Assembly: GCF_013008635.1 (NCBI RefSeq)
Contig: NZ_CP053096.1
Location: forward strand, 620,001-684,000
Reading direction: 5' to 3'
From: Mycoplasma miroungigenitalium
GTDB lineage: Bacteria > Bacillota_I > Bacilli_A > Mycoplasmatales > Metamycoplasmataceae
Length of the DNA: 64,000 nt
The notes below the pieces were generated by a model. The model did no database searches and was not told the origin of the DNA. It was given only the letters and a program-made list of their open reading frames with translations. The position numbers and the translations under genes are program-made. Positions 11,701 to 23,132 of this stretch are shown piece by piece. How positions within the stretch are numbered: the first letter of the stretch is position 1; each line of letters begins with the position of its first letter.

Positions 11701-13650
11701 TATGAATCTTTCCCAGCCTTTTGAGAGATGAAATCCTTAAAAATCAACGAATCAATTCTTTCGCAGGATGTTGAAAAATCATTATTTGGAAGTTATTACG
11801 TAGTCAAAGCCGGCAAAAAAGAATATGGTTACAACATTACATTTAATGACTATAAACAATTTATGAAATTCGCTAGTGTTGATACAACAAAGGCAAAATT
11901 AGATCCAGATAACAGAGTAGTTAACTGAGATTTAGAGTATGTAAAAGAAAGATTTAATTTAAAAATATTTTCATCAAACTTAACTAAATCATTAGCATCA
12001 GCAAAAACGCTTTCTTCAGAGGAAAAAGCAAGACTTACAGCATTGATTAATTCTAATGATGAACAATTATTGGCCAATGAGGTAATGAACAGATTTATTA
12101 ACTCAAAACTTGCATTATTTGTCAAAGAGTTAACTTTAGGCGAAATCGATAGTAAAATCAATGAAAATAGTCAAAATGAGTTAACTTATGGTTGAATTTT
12201 TGATAAAGATTTAGGGTACGGACTTTGAAAATCTGATGATGTTGTAGTTGGTAAACAAAATCCTGATAGAGCAAATTGAGAAATTTCTGTAAAGGAATTA
12301 TTTAATACATTTAAAGAATTCGCTGACCAAAATGGCGTTGATTTAAATCAATTTACTATGTTTGATGAGTTAATACTTGATAACAAAACACAAATGTATT
12401 CAACTCAACTACTTTACAATTTTAGATTAGGTAAATTCTCACTTAAAGATATTTTGTTAGCATTTGTGAAAGGTATTACCAAAAAAGCCAAACCTTCTGA
12501 TGATGTTGTTTCATATTTCAAAACAAAAACAGAACGTAAATTCAATGAATTTTTCTCAGACTATACTTATTCATTCGCTGAAGTAATCAACCGTGATAAT
12601 TTACAAATTACATATTCTCCTTCAAACTCGCAATTTAGAAACCTACCAAGTTTTATTAGTGGAGTAAATGAATCTAACACAGGTCTTGAGTATGTTATCG
12701 ATGGCCAACCTACTGCGAAATGAAATAAAGCATTAATTGAAATGAACTCTTCAAACCAACATTCTATTATTTCTACAATTACTAATTATGAAACTCGAAA
12801 AGATGCTGAAGGAAAACTTAGAGCTGATAAATTAGGTATGGAATTTATTCCTAGCGACATGGCCAAAAAAACAAGTTTTTCAAACGATTCAACAAGACAA
12901 TCTACATATTTTGGAAAATTTAAATCAATTAATAATGGTTGATTTAAAGACCGTTGATATAGAGATGTGCTTAATTTTAGAATTTATGATGATGAAGGGA
13001 ATCCGATTGCAGATGATACTATTTCAATTACCGATTTAGAAGGTAAAAAGGTTACAAATCGTGCTAAAGCTTATTGACAATATTACATTCAATCGCAAGG
13101 TGTTGGATTACGTAACCTATCAAATATTTGAAGACATACAGATAAGGATGCTATCGCTATGTTTGGTTACTTAAACTCAGAAGATGCCAAAAAAGCAAAC
13201 TATCTAGTATTCAAAGATTTAGTTACCAGCGAAATAAAAACACTAAAAATCAATAAAAATCACAGTAGTAATATGTTTTATTACACAACACAACACGTAA
13301 ATAATGAAACTAATCCGGCGTCTCGTCACTGATTAAAGGATGAAGTCTATGACTACACAGATTCTAACGGACATCATAAAGGTAAAGGATTTGTTGCATG
13401 AGTTTCTGATTACGGAATAATGTCGAATTATTCAAATAAATTACTAACTCCAAATCACGAGTATGAAATTTACTTTTCAGATAATGAGCTTGGAAATAAA
13501 ACACTTGAAATTGATTTAGGTTCAAATCAAAGTATTTCGGAAAACGGTAAAACATTTTCTCAAGCACCAACTGCTGTTTATATTAAAGATATTAATGGTA
13601 AAAATACACCAGTATTTAAAGTTGGTGTTCAATTTAATGGGACAAAATAA
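5734..13650 (+). CDS. Giant PDxFFG protein with HExxH putative metalloprotease motif
   Basis: 2638 aa, anchored by one N-terminal membrane helix (residues about 22-42), so the bulk is probably extracellular. PDAFFG at residues 198-203 matches the motif that names the mycoplasma PDxFFG family (from memory). Residues about 463-595 are a long coiled coil. HEYGHH at 1472-1477 fits the HExxH zinc signature within a helix (KFVAAHEYGHHITL); E1600 and E1604 (TYEGLVEA) are possible third ligands, unproven. Repeated GKW/GTx blocks with aromatic residues follow. The stop is 12 nt before oppA with no terminator, so it leads the opp operon. Inference: it cuts host or surface proteins into peptides for Opp import. 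Family membership is fairly secure; the protease activity is not shown. Confidence 0.85.
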
Positions 13651-13662
13651 TAAAGGAGCAAC

Positions 13663-16557
13663 ATGAAGAAAAATAATTTATTAATAAAATCAAGTTTATC
13701 TATTACTGCCATGATTGCACCTTTGAGTGTTTTATCATGTGCTAATAAAAAAGACTATGACTTAGGTTTAGCAACTGACCCAATTAATTCACTTAATTAC
13801 ATTAAATATCCATCTGTTAATAGAGTTTTACCATCGTTAGTTGAATCACCTTTGAAATCTGGTCCAAATGAGTCAATTAAAAGACTTGCAAATATTCCTA
13901 AAATTAACATGGGTATTTATCAAACTAGTGAGGATGGTTCATTTGATAAATACTTACTAGACAACCCGAATCCAGAAAACTCAGGTAGATTTTATGCCTT
14001 AGATGGATTCGGTTCAGCGCCGGGCACCATCACAACAGACCAATCTGAGTATTTGGCAGTACACGGCGTGCAAACACCGTCAAACAAATTCTTATCTTTA
14101 AATGTTTTATTAAACGATGGACAGAGTAAATGAAGCAACGGGGATTTAGTTAGGGCTGATGATTATATTGATGCTATGCACTATATTTTTGACCTCGAAA
14201 CAGGTTCTCAAAAAGTAACAACTATGTTACAAAGAAAATTTCAATCATCAAGTGAAATTATGCAGGCACAACAAGAATACATTCAAAAACATGCCGTTGC
14301 TTACAAAAATCCGTTTGCATACCCGCCATTAATAAAAGTTAATGGTGAGTGAGTATATGATGTTTTCGACCCAAGTTATCAACCTTGATCAAGTCAAGTT
14401 GAAGGTGATGAAAAAGAAGTAGAAAATATCAAAAAAGCTGCCTTAAATCTTGGGTTTTATTCAGGCAGAATGTATTGAAATATTGACAATAAAACTGTAC
14501 TGGGAGCAATTCCTTATTCACCTGACTTCAACTTTGAAAAAGATGAAACAGTTTTAATGTTACCCAACCCAGAGTATTCAGTGAATCTTCACTCAGATAA
14601 AGAATTAGAGTCAATACCTCAAAGAATTCCAACCAAAGTTAAGAAATACCTATATTTCGATCCTAAACAAACGCCGTCTAAGGAATTTAAGGATTTATTG
14701 GAACAATCACGTGCTCTTAAACATAAACTTGGTGATATTGAATTTTCTGATGAAAATACAGAGTTATATACTGAAAAAGTCAATAAGTTGTATAGAAACT
14801 TGTTGCCTAACGGGCAAACAACTTTAGATAATGAATTTATCAAAAAACTTAAACCTAAACATTATTTTACCAATAGAGTACTAGCTTTAGATGAATTCAC
14901 TTTAAGAATAGCCTACGACGAGTATCAACCTACTGATATCAATAATGCATATCATGATATTTCAAATATTATCATTCCAATTAATCGTCGTTTTGTTGAA
15001 TCAATTGGCGGAATTAGAGAGTTTGGTTTGAAACAATCTCATTTCTTAACTAACGGTCCATTCAATATCAAAGATTTAGTTTTGGGACCCCAAGGTTTTA
15101 TTTCGCTAGAAAAAAATAAACAATATTATTCATCAAGTAAAACAATTAGCAACAAAATCAAAATTTACTTTTCTAACGACCCAAATATTAACTCAGCAAT
15201 GTATGAAGATGGTTATATATCAGCTTCTAAAATTCCACCAGTACTTCAATGGAAATATTGGGCTGATTTAAAAACTAGAAAATATATGAAGAAATCAAAT
15301 GGTTTCGGTACGATTGCTCTGGCTTTCAACTTAGATAAAGAAACTAACTCAAATTCTGTTGTTAATGATATCAATTTAAGAAATGCAATTTATTATGCCA
15401 TTGATAGAAATGATATGTTAAATATCGTAGGTTGATCATCTTCATTCCCAGTTATAACTTGAACAGCCTTTGGTCAAGCTTCGTCTAGCTATGGTGATGC
15501 TGTTGAATCTGGTTTTGACCACGACTATATGTACACAAAATATGGTAGTTATCCTGAAGATTCAAGCGATAAAACTAATTACCTTAACCAATTTATTTAT
15601 CAAAAAGCTAAACAGGAAGCCCAGGATAAAAAATGAGGAATTCCAATTCCGGTTCAAAACTACGCACATATCGATCATATTTCTAAATCAATGAGATTTG
15701 AAACTGTAAACAGAACCGATAAAGCATACCACCTAGAGGTTGCTCGTGCATTTCTAGAAGAATTCAAAAAATCTCATCCTAACGAAAAACAAATTACATT
15801 GAAATTCATTTCGAATTCAACTGATGAACAAAAAAATGCCGGATTGGCTCTAAAAGATTTTATGGCCAAAGCTTTCGGCAATTATATCAACATTGATATT
15901 AAAAACTTACCTGAGAATGTTTATGAGGACTGACGTACAACTGGTAAATATGATTTAATATATCGTAACTTTGATGCCTTCGGTAGCGATATTTATTCTT
16001 ACATCAGAGTTTTTCTAAAACCTGATGAAATCAATTCAAAACAACAAAAAACAACAGGATTCAGAAATAATCCTGCCGGCGGTTGAACATATCATGATTA
16101 TTTCACGAAAATGGGATATTCAAGAGATAAAAATAATAAATTAGTAATACTTGATCTTCAGAAAGCTAAAGAGATTGAAAACTTAAAACAAAGATTGAGA
16201 ATCTTGGGTGTGCAACCTAAGAGCCCAAATGTTTGAGATAAAATAGTTGATTTATCTGTTATGTACAACGGAGAAAACTTAAATGATTATACTAAGCGTC
16301 ATATGAAATTCTTCTCCGCACAATACACAGACGAAGAAAGAAATGAAGGTTGAACTGAGGTTAATGGGTTTGCAGTTATTGCTGGATTCGAAAAAATAGT
16401 TAGAGAAGCCGCACCAGTAATTCCGTTAATGGAAGTTGATACATATTGAGAAGTTTCAAGAGTAAATGGTACTGAAAGTTTATTTGCTTATTCATTGCAA
16501 TATGCATATGATGTGGCAAATCGTCCATCACCTGACTTGCCAACATTAATTAAATAG
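13663..16557 (+). CDS. oppA: Oligopeptide ABC transporter substrate-binding lipoprotein OppA
   Basis: 964 aa, large like other mycoplasma OppA proteins. The lipobox VLSC places Cys 26 as the acylated residue. The body shows features of family-5 solute-binding proteins, including a segment with alternating aromatic residues and a conserved-looking LRNAIYYAIDRNDML helix near 580-595, typical of peptide binders. Ribosome site AAAGGAG is seven bases upstream. Position directly before oppB-C-D-F is the strongest support. I see no Walker A motif like that reported for the M. hominis OppA ecto-ATPase. It should capture peptides outside the cell and deliver them to the OppBC channel. Confidence 0.88.
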
Positions 16558-16568
16558 GAGGAGAAAAT

Positions 16569-17642
16569 ATGGAACAAAAAAATAATTTTGTGGACAGATC
16601 ATTCATTGAGCAGTCCGGCAATAAAATCACAGAAAAAGCTTCTTACGTTGACTTTACAGGTAAGCTAAAACCTAAAATTTCAAAGTTTGCTAGCATTGTA
16701 AATATTCAGTCTCCTTTGGCAAAGTCTATTATTAGATTCTTTATAATGGCGATCGAATTTCTAACTATTGCTTGAATTGTTGTAACAATTACATTTTTCT
16801 TAATTAACTCAATACCTGGTTCAACAACCTTAACAGCCGGATTAGATGAATCATCGGCAAAAGCAATTGAAGCGACTTATGGGCTTGACAAACCATTAGT
16901 TGAAAGATACTTTATCTATTTAAAAAACTTAACACACGGTAATTTTGGTATCTCATATTCAGTATTCCCTGGACAAGATATTAATGATTTTGTTTGAATT
17001 AGATTTTATAAATCATTTTTGATTGGAATTTTCTCAGTAATGTTGACATTGCTAATTGGAATTCCGGTTGGTGTTTATGTTGGGATGAACCCTGATAAAT
17101 TGCCAGATCATATTGCTACAATTATTGTTTCAATATTTTCATCAATTCCATCATTAGTATTCGCTTTATGGCTATTATTGATTGGTCGGGCTATAAATAT
17201 ACCTTATCTATATGTCGAAACTGACTTAGCAACTTATATTTTGCCTGGTCTCGCATTATCATTGAGTTCTATAATTGTATATATAAAATATATTAGAACT
17301 GAGTTGAATAGGGAACTTAACTCACAACACGCTAAGTTTTGTTACTTAAAAGGTTTATCGAAATCAAGATTCGTGTGAACACACGCCCTTAAACCTTCTC
17401 TATTCCCGATTGCAACGTTTTTCCCAGTTGTTATATTCGGTAGTTTTATTGGAAGTATGTTTGTTGAACAAATATTCTTCATTACTGGTAGTGGTGGGTT
17501 GCTACTACACGCTATAACCTCAAAAGATTACAATATCATTTTGTTTATGGTTACATTATTCTCATTAATAACAATTCTTTCATATACATGTCGTGATGCG
17601 CTTTATAAAGCTATTGATCCACGTGTTAGAAGAAGTAAGTAG
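16569..17642 (+). CDS. oppB: Oligopeptide ABC transporter permease OppB
   Basis: 357 aa inner-membrane permease of the binding-protein-dependent type. A roughly 50-residue cytosolic N-terminus precedes the first helix, followed by about five more hydrophobic segments. The cytoplasmic EAA-like loop includes KFCYLKGLSKSRFVW, which docks onto the ATPases, and the C-terminus ends with the DPRVR pattern usual for OppB. Ribosome site GGAGGAG precedes the start, 11 nt after oppA. UGA codons encode Trp at several places. Confidence 0.93.
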
Positions 17643-17647
17643 GTATC

Positions 17648-18631
17648 ATGTTTGATTGAAAAATAAATAAAAAATATACAGCAGCAAATAATGAACACGG
17701 TAAGGATTTAGCTCCTAATCGTTTCCTACAACCACTAAACTATAAAAAATGAGAAATGATGGGTAATATATTAGATTACCATGAATCGGCGCATATTAAA
17801 GACCCACAAAATAAATGAAAAGAACTATTTTACAGATATTCACGTAGTTTTGCTGGAGTATTTGGGGCAGTATTGTTTTTGGTACTGGTTATCAGCGCAA
17901 TCTTTATTCCTTTTGCAACAACAAATCCAGATACTTTAGATATTGATAATAAATATTTAAACTTTTTCGAAAAATCATCAGTAATTTTTGGTACTGATTA
18001 CCTAGGTAGAGACTTATTTGCAAGGTTATGGTGAGGTTTAAGATATTCGCTTGCTTTAGCCTTGGTTACTACAATTATTCAAGTTTTTGTTGGATTATTG
18101 ATAGGAATAATGATGGGTCACTTTAGAATTTTTGACACTATTATGACTTATATTATCAAAGTTATTTCAAACGTTCCATCAATAATCATATTAATTGTAA
18201 TCACGATTGTCTGACGTCCAACATTCTGAGTTATGGTGTTTGCTTTAACTTTTACATCCTGAACTGGTATAGCCAACCAAATGCGTTCACAGGTGTTGAG
18301 AGCCAAAACATTCGAATGAGTTTCTGCATCTGGGATTCTAGGTACCCCTACTTATAAAATATTATTGAATTATTTACCGGTAGTAATTCCTCTATTAGTT
18401 ACCGAAATTGTATTTCACATTCCAGGTGTTATTCTTAGTGAAACATCGTTGGCTTTCATAGGATTGAGTATTGATATACCAACATTAGGTAACTTGATTT
18501 CTGAAGGATCTAAAGTGTTTACGGCATATCCACGTTATGTATTGTTGCCTTCATGTATGCTTGTTTTATTAACAACATCGATACAACTTATATCAGCAAG
18601 TATTCAAGATTCATTGTTGAGACAAAGATAG
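17648..18631 (+). CDS. oppC: Oligopeptide ABC transporter permease OppC
   Basis: 327 aa partner permease. It has a cytosolic N-terminus of about 75 residues, then a first helix, the diagnostic DYLGRDLFARLWWG stretch found at the start of the permease domain in OppC/DppC, and four to five further helices. The EAA-like loop lies around SASGILGTPTYKI, and the end resembles the usual NLLGDxLRDxLDPR region but is shortened (IQDSLLRQR). Starts five bases after the oppB stop. UGA-rich, so it is fragmented under the standard code. Confidence 0.92.
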
Positions 18632-18640
18632 GAGAATCAT

Positions 18641-20173
18641 ATGAAAAAAATCAATTCTCAAGATTGAAGAAAATTATCTTATAAGCAGAAAATTGAATAC
18701 TATTCGGAAAATTTTAAAACAACATTAAAAATTGGCAATATTGAAAATAAAGATCCTTATACAAAGTTATATCCACAAGTTATAAAAAAATTAGCTAAAC
18801 CACATCCTAAAAATCTTTTAACCGTTACAAAGGAACAAAATAAATCATTTTGAAGAAACACAAAAGATTTTTGAGGAAATATTTGATATAGATTAACACA
18901 CTTATTCAAATTTGGTAAAAAGAATGAATCTAACATAGATTTTGATTCTTATATCGAAAATGCAAAAGTTGAGCATGTTTTAGGCGAAGATCTAAAGGTT
19001 GCTGCAGAAATTGAAGATGTTTACTTAACTTTTAAAAACCCGGCTAATCCTAGAGAAAAAAACCTCGTCTTAAGAGGTCCAAGCTTCAAAATTTATGAAG
19101 GAAAAATCCATTCAATTATTGGAGAATCTGGTTCTGGTAAATCTGTTATTACTTCATTACTTTACGGATTAACTGGTAATAACTCAATTATAGAATCTGG
19201 CAGCGTCAAATTATATGGTCTAGAAGTTCATAATTTTAATCTTTTCAATTGAGAAAAATCTAAATTAAGAGGTCGTATCGTTAGTGCTGTTTTCCAAAAC
19301 CCAATGTCGATTCTTGACCCTACTATGAAAGTTGGCAATCAAATAATTGAAGGGATGCTAATTAATGGCATTTGTAAAAACAAAAAACAAGCTAACGAAG
19401 AAGCAATAAAATATTTGAAATTAGCAAAAATTAATAATCCTGAACAAGTAATGAAGCTTTACCCTCATGAATTATCTGGTGGTATGATTCAGCGTATTGC
19501 AATCGCTGCCATTGTCAGTCTAAAACCGAAAATTCTTGTAATGGATGAACCGACCACTGCCTTAGACCCAACTGTTCAAGCTTTGGTATTGGATATTATT
19601 CGGGAATTGCAAGAACAATTCAAAATAGCTGTAGCCTTCATCACCCACGATTTAGGCGTTGTTGCGTCGATTTCAGAATTTATTAACATCATGTATGCTG
19701 GTCAAATTATCGAGTCTGGAACTCGTGAAGAAGTCCTAATGCACCCACAACACCCATATACTTGAGGTTTAATTTCTTCAATGCCTGACTACAACAATGA
19801 TGAAAGACTTAATGTTATAAAAGGCGCTGTACCTAGTTCACTAAACAATATTAAAGGTGATGCTTTTGCCGTTCGTAATGATTACGCATTAATAAAAGAC
19901 AAAGATGAGGAAGCTGATTTCTATTATGTTTCACCAACTCACTTTGTTAAGTCGGCATTGCTAGACGAATTAGCTCCATTCTACGAACCACCTAAGGTAA
20001 TTCAAAATCTATGGAAAAGATATTTTGATAGATTAAATAACCTATATCCTGATGGTATATTTGTCGAAAATACACAATATCAAATTGATTTAGAAAAAGT
20101 TACTGAATTGAACACACAAACACAATTATTAATTGACGAACGCAACCAAGAAAATGAACAAGAGGAGGCATAA
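18641..20173 (+). CDS. oppD: Oligopeptide ABC transporter ATP-binding protein OppD
   Basis: 510 aa ATPase. An N-terminal extension of about 110 residues, rich in Lys and Trp, precedes the nucleotide-binding domain. Walker A is GESGSGKSV (about 165), followed by the Q-loop FQNPMSILDPT, the signature LSGGMIQRIAIA (about 281), Walker B ILVMDEPTTALD, and the switch His in ITHDLGVV. The C-terminal oligopeptide/dipeptide extension (HPQHPYTWGLISSMP) is present but lacks the usual cysteine cluster. Ribosome site GGAG. Forms a heterodimer with OppF to drive import. Confidence 0.94.
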
Positions 20174-20176
20174 ATC

Positions 20177-21523
20177 ATGGAACAAGAAAAATTTTATGTT
20201 GAATCAGGACGTTTTGGTAAAAAAGTTTATCGTCAAATTAGACCCGGCACTGACGAAATGCTAAATTGTGTTGATAAAAAACCAATTGTGGAAATTCGAA
20301 ATATGGATGTCACTTATGGTTATGGTGCAAAAACCTTTTATGCTTTGAAAGATCTAAACTTGAATATTTATCAAGGTGAAGTATTGGGTTTAGTTGGAGA
20401 ATCTGGTTCTGGAAAAACAACCGCTGGTAGAGCAATAATTGGTTTAACCCCTCATAGCTTTGGTCAAATTAAAATCTTGGATAGAGTTATTCCTAAAAAC
20501 AAAGAAAAGATTATAAAATGAACTAAAAAAGGTAAAGACATTATCGACTTTATGGTAAATAAAGTGCAAATGATTTTTCAAGATCCTACAAATAGTTTAA
20601 ACCCCTTTAAGAATGTTGAAACCGTTGTTGGTGAAGGATTAACGAATTTAAAATGTTCAAAATACCTTTATTTAACTAATATAGATATTGAGACATATAT
20701 TGAATTAAATAATAAGTTAAAAGAAATAAATCCTAAATTAGTTTTTTCTGATGACCCTTGAGAAGAGATAAGAAAGCATTGAGATACAGAACAACAACTC
20801 TATGATTTCTTACATGTTGAAACATTAAATGAACTCAAATATTTAAAAGAAGTCATTAATGCTGATGATTTTACTAAACTTATTGAATTTATGGGCGAAC
20901 GGAAAGAACTGCGCGACAAGGAACAAAACCTTACTGAAAAGGAATGTAAAAGAAAACTGATAATTGACATTTTACATCAAGTAGGTCTAGATGAAACGGT
21001 CCTTAATAGATTCCCATTGGAATTTTCTGGTGGGCAGCAACAACGTGTTGGTATTTGTAGAGCCGTTGTTTTACAACCGCAAATACTTATTGCTGATGAA
21101 CCAATTTCTGCTCTTGACGTTTCGATTCAAGCACAAGTAATTAACATTTTCAAAGAACTTAAAGAAAAGTACAACTTAACTATAATTTTCATTGCTCACG
21201 ATTTACGTATGGTTGAATATATTTCTGATAGAATCGCTGTAATTAATAAAGGTACACTACTTGAGGTTGGACCAACAAAGTCTGTTATTTACAATCCTCA
21301 CCACCCTTATACTCAAAGTCTTTTAGATGCTGTTCCATCAATTGAAGCTGAAAAAGGTTCATTGGTCGGGAAATTATACGACCCTTCAATTCATGATTAT
21401 ACAGAAGAAACTCAACCCAAATGACAAAAAGTCGCTGATAAACATTATGTCTTAGCTTCTGATGTTGAAATTGGTTCTTTTGTTGAAAATGCTAAAAATT
21501 ACAATAGCAAAATGAAAAAATAA
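20177..21523 (+). CDS. oppF: Oligopeptide ABC transporter ATP-binding protein OppF
   Basis: 448 aa ATPase. Walker A GESGSGKTT (about 76), Q-loop FQDPTNSLNPF, signature FSGGQQQRVGICRA (about 288), Walker B LIADEPISALD and switch His IAHDLRMV. Between the Q-loop and the signature there is an insertion of about 130 charged residues that ordinary OppF lacks; similar insertions are common in mycoplasma OppF. The start is three bases after the oppD stop, with GGAGG upstream. Several UGA codons specify Trp, including in the insertion. Last gene of the operon. Confidence 0.94.
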
Positions 21524-21530
21524 TTATTAA

Positions 21531-21563
21531 AAAAAGATTAGCTGTTCATTCTAATCTTTTTTA
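21531..21563. terminator. Bidirectional terminator between oppF and the methyltransferase
   Basis: AAAAAGATTAG (21531-21541) pairs perfectly with CTAATCTTTTT (21551-21561). A and T tracts on either side allow use from both strands, and the right arm overlaps the methyltransferase stop codon. Confidence 0.85.
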
Positions 21564-22510
21564 TTTTTTTAGTTTAAATAAATTACTTGCTATTCTTTCA
21601 ATTACCGATACTGAAACGGAGTTTCCCGCTTGTTTATATAAATGACAATTAGCGATGTTGGGTAATTTATATCAATCAGGAAATCCTTGAAATCTGAAAC
21701 ATTCTTCCGGGGTTAATTTTCTTATTCCAAACTTAGTCAAAACTATAGGGACGTTGTGGCCGCCCGTCCCCATATTTGCCGTTAGAGTCGGACAAACATT
21801 TGATTTATTTTCTCTAACGTATTTTCTTCGCCACTGATATAAAGTGTTTTCTTTATTTATGGAGTCCTTTAGTTGATTAAAATTTTTAAAATTTGTATCA
21901 TTATAATAATACTTATTATCGACTATTTTTAAGTTATCAACAATATCGCTGATTTGTTTATTTAATTTTTTTGGCATCGGAAATTCAAATTTTTCATAAT
22001 CAGACTTATCTTTGAAAGCAACTATATATATTCTTTCTCTATTTTGAGGAATATTTCCATATTCCATACTATTTAATATTTTATACTTAACAAAGTATTT
22101 TTCTTTTTTAAGGGAGTTTATTATTACTCTGAATGTATTACCGTTATCATGAGATATTAAATTTTTTACGTTTTCTAAAAATATAATCTTTGGTTTTTTT
22201 CCTTAAATATTCGTTCAAGTTCAAAAAATAAATTTCCTCTCCCTTTTAAATCATTGAATCCATGTCTATAACCCGCGATACTGAAAGCTTGACAAGGGAA
22301 TCCAGCAAGCATTACATCAAAGTCTGGGATTTCCTTATTATTGACAGTCCTTATATCTCTTATATCAACTTCAGTCTGAAAATTTTCTTTATATGTTATT
22401 CCAGCATTTTTGTCAAACTCATTCGCATAAACAATTTCGCAATATTTATTAAAACCTAGGTCGATCCCTCCGACACCTGCAAAAAAACTTGCAGCCCTTA
22501 TTTTTTTCAT
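21561..22510 (-). pseudogene. DNA cytosine-5 methyltransferase, frameshifted at an A7 tract
   Basis: C5-methyltransferase of a type II restriction-modification system. Motif I (FFAGVGGIDLGF) and catalytic motif IV (GFPCQAFS) lie in the first 111 codons from 22510, where AAGGAG precedes the ATG. The frame then stops at TAG (22175). Adding one A to the seven at 22194-22200 restores exactly 316 aa, recovering motif VI (LENV), motif VIII (PQNRERIYIV), the target segment with TANMGTGGHNVP, and motif X (QAGNSVSVSV). As written the enzyme is split between motifs IV and VI and should be inactive. It may be a pseudogene, a phase-off allele or a sequencing slip. It overlaps nothing and follows the restriction gene by 50 nt. 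Confidence 0.85.
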
Positions 22511-22525
22511 TTTTCTCCTTTTTTT

Positions 22526-22538
22526 GCGGCGCGCTGCC
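22526..22538 (-). promoter_or_regulatory. GC-rich near-palindrome with two GCNGC sites before the methyltransferase
   Basis: In an otherwise AT-only spacer, GCGGCGCGCTGC (22526-22537) is palindromic except for one pair and contains GCGGC and GCTGC. It lies eight bases upstream of the methyltransferase ribosome site. If the enzyme recognises GCNGC, as Bsp6I does, this could be an autoregulatory site. Confidence 0.35.
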
Positions 22539-22560
22539 AAATATTAATAAATAAAATAAA

Positions 22561-23064
22561 TTATGATTTAATTACCTCGCCGGTATTTAAATCTATGATT
22601 GCATATTCCTTGCAATCTTTAGGTATAATTATTTTTTTGATTATCGAAAATCTAGGTCTTTGACCAGTTGAATGTTTAGCGTGAAATGATTCTTTTTCAT
22701 TAACCATTATTTTTTTGAGGTCATCAATATCAATTCGATAACAATAAAATTTATCCTCGTCAATGTCTAATCTTAAAAATTCTAGTATATCAAATTCACT
22801 ACGTGGACCAAATGAGGTTAAATCGGTATTGAAATTGCTTGTTCCCTTAATCTGAATTTTTTTCCATCTTTTGAGATTGCATCTTCGCTTCCTCCTTCGG
22901 AAGCTTGAAGTTTGTAATCATTAATAATGCAAGCTAAATTTTCTGTAATTGCTTCGTGCAAATTAACTCCGCGTGTATAAATTTTTTTTATAAGTGTATT
23001 TAACTTCTTTCAAGCAAAATACATTTTAAATATGTCTTCATTTTCCTTGTTTTTTTATGTTCAT
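22561..23064 (-). pseudogene. Bsp6I-like type II restriction endonuclease, frameshifted
   Basis: Two open segments make one protein when an A is added to the A7 tract at 22857-22863. The upstream part reads YFAWKKLNTLIKK and TRGVNLHEAITENLAC; the downstream part reads KIQIKGTSNFNTDLTSFGP, then GQRPRFSIIK and ends VIKS at 22561. From memory these resemble the Bsp6I/GCNGC restriction family, with the E/K residues around KIQIKGTS as the likely nuclease site. A further shift near 23041-23062 separates the only nearby ATG (23064) from this frame, so the N-terminus is unclear. It immediately precedes the methyltransferase and follows trpB. Probably inactive as written. Confidence 0.55.
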
Positions 23065-23132
23065 AATTAATTTGATATTCCTTTTTAATTAATTATAACA
23101 TTAGAAATTGTTGCAAATGTTGATAATTAAAA

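Noticed and set aside
13364-13570. Minus-strand ORF near the end of the PDxFFG gene
   Set aside because: Antisense to continuous coding sequence, with no ribosome site or recognisable protein features.
21561-23064. Depletion of GCNGC sites as proof of the restriction specificity
   Set aside because: GCAGC and GCTGC occur often in nearby genes (for example the GCA run in gdpP and several Ala codon pairs), so no depletion is visible by eye.
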